DNA of 64,000 bases. Source: Gordionus sp. m RMFG-2023 (lineage: Eukaryota; Nematomorpha; Gordioida; Chordodea; Parachordodidae). Numbering within the stretch: position 1 is the first letter of the stretch; the number at the start of each line of letters is the position of its first letter. The stretch covers positions 53,444,002 through 53,508,001 of the forward strand of contig NC_088777.1 in assembly GCF_954871325.1 (NCBI RefSeq). The letters are read 5' to 3'. This document shows positions 1-12,714 of the stretch, piece by piece. Under the pieces are notes generated by a model. That model searched no databases, was not told where the DNA came from, and was given only the letters and a program-made list of their open reading frames with translations. Made by a program: the position numbers and the translations under genes.

Positions 1-997
1 ATATATGGCGTAAGATTATTTTCTTTATTCTAATATTGTATTATAATTGAACCTTGAGCTTGAAAACTTTTTTAATTATGGACTCCTGGTCAAAAATAAT
101 TGATTTTTGCAGTACTTCAGATCCATACACTCAAAACTTTTATAGATTAAAAAAAATTGCACCAATCTAAGTTTAAAAAAATTAATAGCTATATATTAAA
201 AAAATAAATTATTATTATTAGGAGGAAGGAGAAGCATGCAGTGTAGGTCATATGCAAGGGAATTGCAAAAAGGGATTGAAATGTGAACATTATCATCCAT
301 CCATGATGGGTAAATGCGTCAAAAATTCATAGATAATAAATGTGTTATTCCAAAAAAAATTTTAAATAAATAATCTTCAAATTTTAGTGTTTAATATTAA
401 TTAATGTATGTTTATATATATACAAGCTTTCAATAAATATTGCATAAAAACTATTCCAACATTCTTATACAGTTTTCATTAACCTGTAGAAACATGTGTG
501 TTCTCTTTTTAATCTTTGGTTATAAATAATTTCAACTAGAAAGGCATTAATTTGGGCATAATTTATCAATTTTATGATTATGGATAGAGTTTTTGATTAA
601 AGATCACCATTCAATCACAGTAGGAATTTCTTATTGCCCAAATCAAAATAATCTGAAACTTTAATTATTCTACTATAAAATCAAAATTCACTAAAATTAT
701 TAATCTCTTTATAAAATTGTATTATTGTTTCATTTCCTAATATAATTTTGACTAACCTATTACCCTTATTATTATTATGGTGTAAATTTTATAATAATAT
801 TTTATTTATTAAATAGATATTAGGCGCATTGGTATAATAAATATTTTTCTGAATCAGAAATCATTGGAGAACAAAGCCAAAGTTCACCCGCATCAAATTA
901 TGGAGGAGGACGAATGTAGATAAAAAACTATCTCAGCTTTAATTAATCATAACAAACGATTGTCAGGAAACCTATAATATAAATTTATTGAGTCATA
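1..997 (+). repeat. Left arm of a large diverged inverted duplication
   Basis: This segment is the reverse complement of 24992-26600. Base 1 pairs with about 26600, and the match runs past the window start, so the arm is longer than seen here. The pairing covers the terminal exon at 222-332, its 3' flank, and the stretch to about 997, where left TTATTGAGTCATA meets the same words on the other strand near 24992. The right arm carries about 390 bp (25350-25740) absent here; the left copy joins at ATATAATTTTGAC, a word found on both sides of the extra DNA in the right arm, which fits a deletion between short direct repeats. The arms differ at many sites, so this is an old duplication and not an assembly mirror. 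Confidence 0.88.
222..332 (+). CDS. Last exon (exon 4) of an IGFBP-like secreted cysteine-rich protein; rest lies left of the window
   Basis: An AG acceptor at 220-221 opens a 36-codon exon beginning EEGEAC and ending GKCVKNS, then TAG. Cysteines follow the pattern C-x8-C-x5-C-x10-C with QGNCKKGLKC at the centre, the same 4-cysteine block as exon 4 of the gene at 26251-28967. The two exons differ at about 5 of 36 residues. An AATAAA signal lies at 335-340. Exons 1-3 should lie upstream, outside the window. The protein is expected to be secreted and, by family, to bind insulin-like peptides; that function is inferred only. Confidence 0.8.
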   Translation, partial: EEGEACSVGHMQGNCKKGLKCEHYHPSMMGKCVKNS

Positions 998-1289
998 TTT
1001 TGATAATAAAATCATTAATAATTATAGCATAGATATAAGGTCAACAACTATTACACGTTACCAACAAACATTTCTTTTATAAATATCTTAAAAATAAAAA
1101 TCCCAGATTAAAAGATTGCTCAGAATCGTTGTTTTGCACATGTTTTAGCTGTTCAAAAGCAAATAGACCTAATACCATTCAAACCATTCACGCCCATTAA
1201 AAACTTTTTAAAAAGAAAATTATTTTTAGGTTTGTATATATAAATTTAAAATAAATGAGTGTCCAGAACGATTAAATGAATTATATGTA

Positions 1290-1700
1290 CAAAGATTGAA
1301 AAAATTTGGGTCGATAGTAAAATTAAAAATGCGCATGCGCATGCTTCTACATTTTTTTTTTGCATATTCTTTGTATACAATATAAACTGGCGTGACGCAT
1401 TAACAAAAATTTAATACGATTTTCTAAGCGATTAATTTCTGAATATTTATTCAATCTACGATTGGGCAAGTCGGTCAGTTGACATATCCAGTTCGACCAA
1501 TTGACGGTTAATTAATGTTACTTACACGGCTGATTGTTTATTGGATCCTCATTAGGTGGATGATGAGGCACGAAATACAATGTAAGAATTAGGCATTTTA
1601 CAAGATGATTTGATTGATATAAGTTCCAAATATTTTAAGTGATATCATAAAATTCAGAAGTAAAAGCGGCCATATTTAATAAAAATATGTGAAAAATTAT
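1290..1700 (+). repeat. 3'-flank remnant of an array unit
   Basis: This stretch resembles sequence that follows the gene copies further right. The part around 1310-1440 (GCGCATGC core, then AAGCGATTAATTTCTGAATAT) matches 15820-16060. The part around 1530-1700 (GTTTATTGGAT to AAGTAAAAGCG) matches 19640-19810. No exons of the unit remain beside it; the inverted-arm boundary at about 997 lies just upstream. It looks like the tail of a gene copy whose body is gone. Confidence 0.65.
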
Positions 1701-2690
1701 TTAAAAAATCATCTAACACAAAATAATAATCAAAGGATATATCAGAAATAAAAGGTATACGTCAAAAATGTATAAAAAAATCGTTTTAAAAAAAAAATTG
1801 AAACAATCTTAAAAAAATATTGTTTATAAAATATATATAACAAAATCTATAAATTATAGAAATAAATTCATATTAATAACTTAATATTAAATAAATAAAT
1901 AAATTATTTAACTTGTAATAAAATAGAATACATTGCCGAAAAATTCCGACGTTGTAGCTACAATCTTCCAAAATTATATATTCTTTTTATCCTATGAAAT
2001 ATAACTTTATCAAAATCCTTACAGCTCTTAATGGCCTTAATACTAATAAGCAATTGAATTATACATCACTCAATTAAAAAAAAAACCCTTATAAACTAAT
2101 TTGATAAATCTGATTAATAAACATTCAAATATTTAATATCTGAGTACAAAATAATTGTCCAATATTCAAAAACTCTGAAGTATCAAATCAGATTCATAAA
2201 CCTAAACTTGGCAATAATAAGACTCTCAAATTATAATAAGGATCTATAAAATTATGACTTTAACGAAAAGGCTACATATAATAAGGCAAAATTCTGTTCC
2301 TGACTTTTTCATTTATATTCTTTAAAAGATATTTTCTGATACCCTTATCAATATTTTATAGTCTTCTGTAAATTTATAACTATTGATATCAAGATTATTA
2401 TGACCTCAAGACAAATCAAATCTATAAATTAATTTCTTATTGTAAAAGAATCAACTTTTGATCATCATGTTCACCAAGTAACAATAAATTTTAGAAATAG
2501 AAACAAAACAATCGATCAAATAATATCTGTAAAAAATCTTTCATCTGACGCCATATTGGAACTCTTAAAAACAAAAAATGCGGTGGAATCGATCAAGACC
2601 CAAATATAGCACCCTACAATTATTGTGACAAAAAACCCATATTTGAAGATAAAAATAATATCCAACATTTTTACTCTTAAACTGATAAAA
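1701..2690. other. AT-rich spacer without recognised genes
   Basis: Both strands carry only short reading frames. The last few hundred bases may include the degraded 5' part of the LINE that follows (for example around 2520-2600), but I cannot define its 5' end or a target-site duplication. Confidence 0.5.
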
Positions 2691-2701
2691 AATTTTAATT
2701 C

Positions 2702-5604
2702 ATGAGCTTACAAGACCTCAGCACAGCTTCTACCAAATCTAACTGCCCTTTATGTAATAAACTCGTTAAAGTAACCAAATTGGGGCTATTGCCATCTCAT
2801 CGAAACCAGAGGATAAAATGTCCTCAATCTGGGCATCCCATCTTATCACCAGCTATCCCTCGAACCCTAAATGCCTTTTCTGCCCTTGCCCTCGCACAAC
2901 CTATAGTTACCATTCCCACGTTGACTGATGTGCCTACTAGCCCAATAGTCCCCACCTCAACCGCCGAAAATGCTCTCACTTTCAATCCAACCGACTCCAC
3001 AGATGTAGAAATATTTTTAGTCACACCAAAACCATTTGTGATTTCTCGAATACTTAAGGGAGCAAGACTTCAAGTTGCCAGACACCTCTCAAAGAACTTG
3101 ACTTTCTTGATAAATAATTATTCTTCCATAAAACACTGGCTAGACACCCTGTCATTTGCCTTTACTACCTTGCAAGTTCCTGATCCTGCCAGCAAAAAAT
3201 CTCTGACACAGCAAATCAAGGATGCTACTACCTCTTACCCATCAGTCAATTTTCCACATCTTTTAAAGGTGATGACACCGATAAAAATAAAAATCACAAA
3301 AATGACCTACTCACCAAGGCCAAGCTTATATCTAAAAAGCTGGATAACCTGAATGTTAAATCCGCCATTCGACTGGCAACATCTGACAATAAGCTAGCTC
3401 CCTACGATCAAACAACTTATCAAGCTCTTCTCCTAAAACACCACCCACACGATCTTAAGGACGAAATACCGTCTTACCCCGAAGCTCCTCTAATTGCAAC
3501 CACTTTTACCTCAAGCGAGGTTAGAAAGGCTATTCTCTCCTTCAAACGCGATTCTTCACCGGGGGTTGATGGGTTTCGCCCAATATTCCTACAGGATCTA
3601 ACCGCACCTTACATCACACAACATGCGATGCTTTGGAAAAAATTACTCAACTCATCAACCGTATGCTTGCTGGAGGCTTACCACCCGCCATTATTCCACT
3701 CCTTTATGGAGCTAAACTCATCGCCCTCCATAAACCTAATAAAGATATTCGCCCTATCGCTATTGGGACCACTTGGCGCCGATTAACCGCAAAGCTAGAA
3801 GTGAGCAGAATATTGTTCACAGTATCCAATCACCTGTGCCCTAATCAATTAGGAGTCAACGTAAAAGGGGGATGTGAGGTATCCCTACACATGACCAGAA
3901 TGTATCTACAAACAGACCCCAGTGACGATATCCTAATTAAAATAGATTTTTCAAACGCTTTTAACTCTCTAAAACGTTCAGCGTTTCTTAATCCCATCCT
4001 TACCCTTTACCCAGAATACTCGCAATTCATCTTCGATTGTTATGCTAGTCCATCGCATCTTCAATTTGGAGATAGATTGATTCCTTCTAGTAGTGGAATA
4101 CAACAAGGTGACCCTCTAGGCTCCTTTTTATTCTGTCTGGGCATTAATAGCCTAATACAAGGCATAAATGACCAATGTAAACTAAACCTTCATAACTGGT
4201 ATATCGACGATAGTATACTAGGCGGCTCACCCAGCGAAGTTATGAAGGCGGTCGAAATAATAAAATCCAGCGAGAGCAGTTTGGGACTGCGAATCAATCA
4301 AGACAAGAGCGAATATTGTCCTCTTGGAATCATCGACCTTAACTATGATCCTTCGTTCAATCATACACCATTGAACTTCTTAACACATCTTGGATCTCCA
4401 GTGGGTAAAGACGAGTCCTTTGTCAAGTTCTTCGCCACTCTACTAGAGATATCCCTTATGCGCGGTACACTATCTCGCCTCCCAGCCCACCAAGCGTTCT
4501 TTCTATTAAAGAACTACCTCCTAATCCCAAAAATTCTATATACACTCCGATCGTCACGTATCTTCCAATACGACGTCCGCTGCACACAAGCTAGAGATTA
4601 AACACCTCACAGAGGATATACTCAATCTCAAATTCGGAGACCTATCTTGGCTACAAGCCACCTTGCCAACCAAATCCGGCGGCATTGGCATACGATCCCT
4701 ACTCTCTGTTAGTGCGTTCATATCCGCTCGCCTGTCCTGCGAGCCCATCATACACGCACTCACAAAACATCCTGTCCCTTTACTTCCCCATGCAATTGAT
4801 CTATGGAAATCTCTTTCATTAGTCGATCCTCCCTCATCGGCACTGCAGAAGGACTGGGATAAGCCTCTAGTTGGCAACTCCGTTGCATACCTTAAATCGA
4901 GGAGCCAACCCGAGGATCATTCTCTACTCTTCTCCATTTCCGCAGACAGCGGATATGAATTTCTCGAAGCTTTTCCATCGCGAAACCTTGACCAGCTCCT
5001 AAGCAATGATGAGCTACGTCACGCCATCGGTCTAAGACTTAATTGTGATATGGTAATACCCTATCACTGCATCCTTTGTCAAACGCCGGTCAACTCCAAA
5101 GGCCGTCACTCTTTACACTGCAAGCGCTGTAGAGGCATATTCATTAGACATTCAAAATGCAATTATACTATTGCCAGGGCCCTAAAATCTGCCGGTATCC
5201 CATCAACCCTCGAAACTGGACTCTACAATTCTGATGGTAAGCGTCCCGATGGCTCTACCATGATCCCTTGGAAGAGAGGGGAATTCCTAACATGGGATTT
5301 CTCATGCATCGATCCCCTTGCCCCTTCCAATATAAATAGAGATGCTCTAGTAGACGCCGAGACGAATAAACTCGCTAAGTATTCGCCATCGCTTCCGGCC
5401 AATTACACATTCCTACCACTAATTGCCACGACTCTAACGTCGTGCGGCTCTCATGCCCTGGCCTTCTTTAAAGAGCTGGGGAAACGGATCTCTACTAGGA
5501 CCGAAGATCCTAACGAGGGTTACTACCTACGCCAAAGATTAACCCTCAATATAATAAAATCCAATTACCTCAGCTTCATATTCTCAATGACTGATACCCC
5601 CTAA
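2702..5604 (+). mobile_element. Non-LTR retrotransposon (LINE) with reverse transcriptase and C-terminal restriction-like nuclease region
   Basis: The element codes, in order, for an N-terminal CPLC...H zinc-finger-like segment (near 2740-2830), a linker, a reverse transcriptase, and a C-terminal domain. RT motifs are visible: KIDFSNAFNSLKR (motif A with Asp), GIQQGDPLGSFLFCL (motif B) and WYIDDSILGG (catalytic YIDD). The C-terminal part (4663-5604) has a knuckle CILC-x9-H-x4-C and then RPDGSTMIPW and TWDFSCID, followed by a conserved LRQRL tail; this order resembles R2/NeSL-type elements with a restriction-like endonuclease. No apurinic endonuclease is seen. The coding frame changes near 3250, 3630 and 4555, so this copy is dead. 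Its 3' end abuts a hAT relic. Clade is not settled by eye. Confidence 0.9.
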
Positions 5605-5734
5605 TCACAGAATCGGCGATGAGAAGGGCAATTTTAATATAAGCCAAATGGCATGTTTGTAGGCGTAAGATGCGTTTAAATTTCTCCTGTGAAAAAGAAG
5701 ATGGCACATTATATGCATCAAGGAAGCTCCAAAT

Positions 5735-6075
5735 TTGGTGATCGGAATTAGACTAGGAGATCAGCACCTTACTCTTAATCTAGAACAAGAAATGAAACCT
5801 AGAGATATTACAGATCCGGTTGCTCAAACCTCTGTTGATATTATAGATTGGTGGTCTCGAAACGCTAATCGTTTTCCAAAGCTGTCGACAATGGCCAAGG
5901 ATTACTTATGCGAACAAACTACGTCCCTAGCAACCGAACGTATTTTTTTCTCGAGCCGGCGCAACCATTACTAGGAAGAGGAATAGGATGTCAGCCACCA
6001 CCTTAAAACAATGTTTATGTATAAATTCATGGGATGTTAATGTTTTAAATTTACGTGACGAATTTTTTGTATAAT
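5735..6075 (+). mobile_element. hAT transposase C-terminal (dimerisation) region, relic
   Basis: The translated segment has the hallmark order of the hAT C-terminal dimerisation domain: DIIDWWSRNANRFPKLS, then AKDYLCEQTTSLATERIFF, then (after one frame change near 5955) a GATITRKRNRMS-like segment and a closing LKQCLCINSW. WW-x3-N-x2-RFP-x-L and the T-S-x3-ERIF core are the diagnostic features. No N-terminal BED finger or catalytic core is seen upstream; the LINE occupies that space, and may have landed in or near the element. Confidence 0.85.
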
Positions 6076-6280
6076 TTGTTATTTTTCCATTATTTGTTAT
6101 TTGATTTATGCATATAATTTATTTATGAAAATAATAAAGATATGATAATGTGCCTTAAAAAAAATATATTATATATATATATAATATAAAAATATTTGTC
6201 AGTCTTAATAAATGTTTTTTTACGCCTTAATTTAAATCACTAAATCTGTAATATCTTAATAATAAAACGTTTTATTTAAA

Positions 6281-6600
6281 ACTTTGTATTTTTCTTTAAG
6301 TTAAGTAATTTTATATCATGGTTGATAGATTTAAATATCTAGAAATTTCTTGATTTTATGCTGAAAATTTATAAGCATTTTAAAAGAAAAATCTAAGAAC
6401 GACACATTCTTCTTATTATATTTACTTTCAAATTATATTTATTTAAGTCTAAGCACTAATTTAAAATGTTTTTGAAACTATATGGCCAAAAGGGCTCATA
6501 AAACATTTATAAAATGAACTCAAATTTAACTCTTTTATTTAAAAATAGTTTTGAATACGAAATACTATAATTTAAATATTATTTTATCTTCAAAACTTCA
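6281..6600 (+). promoter_or_regulatory. Conserved upstream block of array unit 1
   Basis: Words such as TTTATATCATGGTTGATAG, TATCTAGAAATTTCTTGA and ATATGGCCAAAAGGG recur in the same order upstream of the units at 14241, 21565 and 24952, and in part before the unit-3 relic and, reversed, at 31330-31430. The conservation before each first exon suggests a duplicated promoter region, though simple shared ancestry of the whole unit would also explain it. In this copy the TATATATAAG element seen in the intact units is not clear. Confidence 0.5.
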
Positions 6601-6617
6601 AAAAAAATTTTTTAACA

Positions 6618-7760
6618 ATGGTTATCGCCAAAATTTTGGTATTTACAGGAATTCTGTTGGGTTTCTTTAACACGTAAGCACTGTAATTAGATAAAAGTAT
6701 ATTTCTAACAAAGTTTATAGCATGTCTAATAATTTATCAATTTTAGTATTTTAACTTATAAGAATATAATTAATTCAGGTCATGTGGACAAACGGATGAA
6801 ATTTATTATGCAACAATTTTTAGACCACACCTTACCTATAAATTTTAATAATTTTTAATGGACTTTTATAACAAAAAAATTAATTTGATTAAACAATAAT
6901 TTGTTTTTCCTTATTCAGATTCGTAATGTCGTTACACATTGCCCTTGCCAGCTTCTGGTAAAATGTAAAATACCCCCCCCCCCCCTACTAATTCCAAGGC
7001 AGAGGTCGTCAAAGATGATTGTGGTTGCTGTGATATTTGCGCCAAAGTAAAAAAAAATAAATAAATATGCATTTGATAGAACTTACTGAAATAACGACTA
7101 TTCCAAGATCGTGAGGTGAAGATTAGGAATCATCTTAATTTAGAATTATTAAGTTGATTTTAGCGAAGTGTATTCCCAGAATATATATAGAATATATATA
7201 TTTTTTTTTGAATGTTATTGCTTCAATTTATTAGTTATTAATATAAATTAAAAATATTCGAAAGAAAAAGGCTAAATTATATAATAAATTTAAAAAAGCT
7301 AGCCATTTGTAGAATCTTCCCACTTATATGAATGATTTTAAATTCTCGATAAGATTCAGAATATAAATATCGTATTTTAAAAATGGTGTAATTATAAGCA
7401 TGTTAAATATATGTATAATATGATCTTATGGATAGGTTAAAGGAGAAGTGTGCGGTGGTGGTGTGTATTTCATCAAAGGGTAGATGTTCAAATGGTTTTA
7501 TATGCCTCTTCAATAGTTACCAATAGCCGATTCTATAGGGATAGGAAATGTGTACCCGGATTTCCTAGAGTGACCAATGCTTCTGTATACTTGCTATATA
7601 TATATAAATTATTAATGATATCTAGAAACCGTGATATTAACTTAACTTTATTTTGATAAAAGGTAACAGATATATTTATATATTTGTTATATTAGAACGC
7701 ATATGATCATTGTGAGCAACAAGGAAATTGTAAACCCAGGTTTGTTATCAAATTAGACGT
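6618..7760 (+). pseudogene. Array unit 1: broken copy of the IGFBP-like secreted protein gene
   Basis: All four exon positions can be recognised: a signal-peptide exon (6618-6673, MVIAKILVFTGILLGFFN), an exon with the CGCCDIC core (about 6919-7046), a VKGEVCGG exon (about 7436-7569) and a short terminal-exon relic (about 7696-7760). The copy looks broken in about three places, so I treat it as a pseudogene. A C-rich run lies in its second exon. Introns keep GT-AG ends at the same sites as the intact copies. Confidence 0.8.
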
Positions 7761-8159
7761 GAACTTATCGACAGATGCCTTATCCCCCGTAAAAAACCAC
7801 TTGGTCAAACGTCAAAACCTTAAAGAAACAATAATCCCAAAATTATTTTTTAGGTTTGTAAAATTTAATAACCAATAAATAGCAATTTTTAATAACGTTT
7901 TCGTTTATTGGATCCCCAATATATAAGGGTAATATCTAAAATCTAACAAATGGTGAGTTTGATTAAAAGTATGTGATAAATTTAAAAATGAGAGCAAAAC
8001 TTCAAAGATTAATCACGCTAAAAATAAATAATTTTTATAAAAGATATTAATTGTTTCATCGTACCTATGTATATAATTTTAAGTGATTTTTATTTCTAAT
8101 ATAATATCATAATAATCAACAAAAATTTTAATAAATGAACAATCTAAAAATAAATTAAT

Positions 8160-9180
8160 AACTGGATACTTTAGGAATATAATCAAATCTCTTTAAATTG
8201 GAACTTGGATTATGAAACTGATATTGTATTTTTTGGGCACATTTTTACATTTGGTACGGATATAGTTAGTTATTTAAAGATATGATGATACTCTAAAGTA
8301 TTCATTTTATCATTTGGGTCATGGTAATGTTAGTTCATTTTATTTTGAGTTTTCAGAATTAAGATGATGAAAATGAAAATATCAACATCCATGCTTACAC
8401 GATAATCTATAAAATATTCAAATTAATAAACTATACTATAGTCGGGGTTTGACATATCGATTTGTATCTGTTTTACAATTTTGTAATTTGTATTTAAAAT
8501 AGATGACACTTTAAAAGAAAAATTTGTATTAGGTTAATTTAAATAAGAATTATAATTTATGATATTATTTTAAAATTTAAATGAGAAAATTTTTTATCCT
8601 AGTTTAGATATTTCAAGATAATGTACGATATATGAATTTGATCATTATACCAATTTGTAAGAGTTACAATAGCACTTTTAGAAAAACAATTAGTTTATAA
8701 CCATGCTGTACAAGATGGAATAGCATGTTTGATAGCCTTAATGGGTTATTAAAATTTAAAAAACGAATTATCAAAATTGTGTGTAAAAAATACATCATTT
8801 AAAAACTTAGCGATAATCGAAATGCAATAATTTAGATGTTTATTGTCTTATAAGGTCCCTATTGACTTTAATGATTGATAAAATGCAAGGCAAAATCAAC
8901 CTTTATAGAGAATCATCTCCAAATATTAAATGTCATTAAAAAAAAATATCAAACATTTAATTCAAACGATGCAAACAATTAGCTATTGCAGTAGAAAATT
9001 CTTTAAATAATATATATTTGAGTATATTATGACTTATGGAAAAGAAATTAAAAATAACATTGAAATTAATATGTCAGCGAATTCTTCAATCGATTTTTGA
9101 AAACTTATTTTGTTTTAAAAATACCACATCTAATTCAAATAATTCAATAAATGATATATATCTCTAATTAGGGTTTGAAA
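8160..9180 (+). repeat. Array-borne repeat, copy A (pairs with 19990-21100)
   Basis: This block matches 19990-21100 over several long words, for example TTTTTGGGCACAT, GATACTCTAAAGTATTCAT and AGCATGTTTGATAGCC. Translation gives short disconnected peptides in several frames, more open in the second copy, which suggests a decayed coding element, possibly a transposase; I cannot name it. Both copies follow a gene unit, so the block was probably carried along when the units duplicated. Confidence 0.6.
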
Positions 9181-9289
9181 TTATGTGAAAGATTACAAGT
9201 GCAATAAAAAAAATTGATATTTGTTTTCATTATTATAATATATAATATATTTTTTTAAATATATATCTTTATATCGCATTGATCTTAAG

Positions 9290-9400
9290 CATGGGATAAG
9301 AGATGACGGGTAGATGCGCAAATAGTTTCATCTTTACTGAGTTACCAGCTGACTATTCAAGCAGATGAAAGATGCCCACTAGTATCTTGTAGAGCGATCA
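9290..9400 (+). pseudogene. Relic of exon 3 of the IGFBP-like family
   Basis: The segment with GACGGGTAGATGCGCAAATAG and the downstream GAGTTACCAG-like words follows exon 3 of the intact units (for example 22465-22560). No neighbouring exon 2 is seen, and only faint traces of anything else occur around 9500-9600. It looks broken and marks one more lost unit between units 1 and 2. Confidence 0.6.
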
Positions 9401-9730
9401 CGCACAAAAATACTATATATATATATAGTTTATATGATTTATACACGTGATACTATTAATAAATTTTATGGGTAACAATTGATTCAAAATAATTTTATTT
9501 ATAGATTTTTTAATCGTAACTTAGGAGGCACCTTTGTGAAAATGCCAGAAGATAGTATATTCAGATTAATTTGTTCCCAAATTAAAACAAGAAATTGATT
9601 GATATCATCGCTAATGCATTTTCGATTCCAATATATATATATGCATATGCATATATCATATTATTAAAGTATTTTCATTTATTTCAAAAAAATATAGAAG
9701 ACTCGTAGCTATTGGTATCCTTCACTTGTG

Positions 9731-9915
9731 TATTGGACAAGTATCCTAGCGCCCGACTGTCCAAGCCTGTCGGTGACCGGGGTGTCACCCCTAAGCTCCG
9801 AAATTTATCTTACCATACGTCTTTACACATCAGTCATCGATGAAAAACCTTAAAAAAAATTTACGTTCCTTACCAGGATTGAACCTGGGATCTTCTGTTT
9901 TCAAGCATACAACCC
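9731..9915 (-). mobile_element. tRNA-derived SINE, copy 1
   Basis: Read on the minus strand this holds a T-arm-like hairpin CCAGGTTCAATCCTGG with a perfect RNA polymerase III B box (GGTTCAATCC), preceded by a tRNA-like stretch, and followed by a shared body ending in CGGGCGCTAGGATACTTGTCC. The same body and head occur at 13589-13765, and part of the body at 39430-39470. The A box is poorly kept. Too long and too repeated to be a plain tRNA gene. Confidence 0.75.
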
Positions 9916-10494
9916 ACTATATACCTAATAATCCATAATCTTAATCAACCTATCAAAAATTATTTGCAACTACTTAATCTATGTAAAGGATTTGTCTATT
10001 TAATCTATTATAAATAAATAACTCTTATACGTTTACTTATCACAAAAAGAACCTTAATAGATGGTTTATATAATTGAATTTCAACATAACAAATACCAAC
10101 TTTACAAAGAATTGGTGTGGGGATTAGAAATCAGATATAAAAACATCTTTTTTAAAACTGTCAAAGTTACATTTTTATTGTATCTTTTTGCCCTTATATC
10201 TATAGTATCTAAAAATTATGTGATTTATTAAAATATAAAACTCAATATATTTTTAAAAATTATATTAAAGAGATAATTTTTATCATGGAAATATCAGAAT
10301 TTGGGGGGGGGAGTTCAAAGGGCATGACATTCTAAGCTCATCTTTCTTAAACTTGGGCCCCATTAGTTTTGTAATAAAATGTGATAAAGATAATTTCTCA
10401 CAAGGAATTCTTTGCAACCTAAAAAAATTATATTTATAGTCATAAAAAAAAGTATTTTATTTTTCACAAGTATATAAAGCAAATTACAATGGTT

Positions 10495-10780
10495 GGTTTA
10501 AAATTTTGAGATTAGGTTTCATAGAAAATAATGATATCGTTTGGTGCGGTTCAAAAAAAATAATAATATCGTTTGGCTTAGAAAATAATAATATCGTTTG
10601 GTTTGCCAGTTTATACTTGTTTTAGGTTCATAGAAAGTAATAATATCGTTTGGTCAGGTTCAATAATAATAATAATAGGTTTAGAAAATAATAATATCGT
10701 TTGGTTTGCCAGTTCATACTTGTTTTAGGTTCGTAGAAAAGTAATAATATTGTTTGGTTTGATGATTCAAACTTGTTGCA
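10495..10780. repeat. Degenerate minisatellite with AATAATATCGTTTGG core
   Basis: About seven imperfect copies of the word AATAATATCGTTTGG (with TTTGCCAGTT, TTCATAGAAA and AATAATAATA linkers) occur here, some in a higher-order unit of roughly 100 bases that includes ATACTTGTTTTAGGTTC. No coding potential is seen. Confidence 0.85.
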
Positions 10781-11029
10781 TATAAGGTTTTTTTATAATT
10801 ATGTTAAGAAAACCACAGTTTCATTAATAATTTTATCTTTATAAGAAACTTATATATAAGCTCCTAACGTTTATATCATTATAAACTGGATTAAAGGAAT
10901 ATGATTGACAGCAGTTACAATCAAGATTGTGTTCTATCAAATGATATCTTTAAAAAAAATTACTTTTATATCCTAATTTGGGCTGGCACACTCAAATAGC
11001 TTAAAGATAAAAATATCTAAAATGGTAAC

Positions 11030-11410
11030 CAATATTGAGAACCAATCAAAATCGATTTAATAATATCGAAAAACAATCGAAATCCTGAAAAGTTAAAACC
11101 GGCTCAATCCTTTTCAAGGTTCGGTTAAAAATATTGACGGTCGATTAGGATTTCTTATGAAAAACAGATATATTTGTACAATTTACGAATATGTACAAGA
11201 CAGGCGGCCTAACTAAATGGAAGGAAGGTGAGAAATTTTTCACCACCAGAAAAATAAAAAGGTAAATTCATTTTAAAAAAAAAAGAAAAAAAATATATAA
11301 TATTATTATATACACCAAAAGCTTAAGATAAGTAGTTTTAAAGATCTCCGTTTAAAAATATATATGGGGAAAAATACTGCACTTTATAGGGTCATTCCCC
11401 CATTATAGAA
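11030..11410 (+). repeat. Array 3'-flank repeat, copy A (pairs with 16196-16570)
   Basis: CCAATATTGAGAACCAATCA, AAACAATCGAAATCC and later GATCTCCG plus a GTCATTCCCCCAT-like word recur in order at 16196-16570. This marks the stretch as the 3' flank of a lost or distant unit. No genes seen. Confidence 0.6.
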
Positions 11411-12710
11411 AGAGTTTTATTTTCAACATAATATTATATGTCTTTATAAAAAATGGGTTTTAAAACAAATATTTTAAGGTTATAGAAAAAATGTTTAAGT
11501 AAAAATTACTAATATATAATCATATATTAGTAATCAGAATACTTTGTAATCGTTTGCAGATTGTTATCATCAAATGAACAATGAATATTTTAAAATATTT
11601 TTATTATGGACAATTTATTCGGTACGTTAAAATAAATTCATCTTTAATAATTTTGTAATCGCCGGGCAAAATTAATCTAAATTTTAGTTTTTCTCTTTAA
11701 AATTATTATAACTTACCTTGGTATAAATTGTCGGTATAACGAAATTATAACAAATGGACATTATGTGAAAGGTAAATATCTATTACTAAATTTACGATCG
11801 TTAAATATTATAATTTTTACTCTAAAAAAAATTGAATAAAATGAATATATAATAAAAATATTTAGAAATAAGGGAAAAATTTTTTTAAAAAAATATTGTT
11901 TTATTTCTTTCACATTATTTTTAAAAAAATATCGGAAAAAGTGTCTCTAATATTCTAGGAATCATTATGATTCGATTGTATTTGATTTTCAAAAGATTTG
12001 ATAAAATATGGCATATTTTATCAGAATTTAACCGATGGAATAGTTAAGCTTAGTAATTACTTGGGAATCTCGTTTTCAAAGTGATGGTATAGGACAACAT
12101 TGTTCATTGGAAAATATTTTTATACATTTTTCTAAATAAAAATTATTGTATTATGCAATTTTTATAGGCTTACTTTTTTGATTATATAATCTAGATTTAA
12201 ATTTTAAGATGCTTAGAAGAAATTATGGCAAAGTCGATAAAATTTTACCCTTTATTTGATTGTCATCTTAATTATAAGTATTTAATAGAAACACTAATGA
12301 CCTTGCCAAATGTACGGTAGTAAAACATGCCACGATGAACTTGAAATGTTTTCGAAATTACACACAAAAATTTCGTATAATATATAAAGGGATAATTTGA
12401 TATTATGTATATTTATATTTGTAAAATATAATTGAGGGAAAATGACATAATCTGGCTTTGGGAAATATCGTATTCATTCGAAGGGGCTAAACCCGACCTA
12501 ACATCTGGGCAACTTCTCTTTTTTTTCTAATGAATTTGCATATCGTCTAAATTATCTTATGATAGTTGTTAAGCTATTCTTTATCTTTAGGGTTAAAGAT
12601 TTTTCTAAATTTTTGTTTAGATAACAATGATTGAAACTATGACAAGTATGCATCGTTAATTATTTTAAAAAAGCCTGGTAAACTTGCTGTTTGACAGGAA
12701 GATTTAATAG
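11411..12710. other. AT-rich spacer, nothing recognised
   Basis: No reading frame of note, no repeat with clear ends and no RNA signature was seen on either strand. Confidence 0.5.
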
Positions 12711-12714
12711 ACAG

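Noticed and set aside
4554-4877. 107-codon minus-strand reading frame
   Set aside because: Shadow of the LINE coding region on the other strand.
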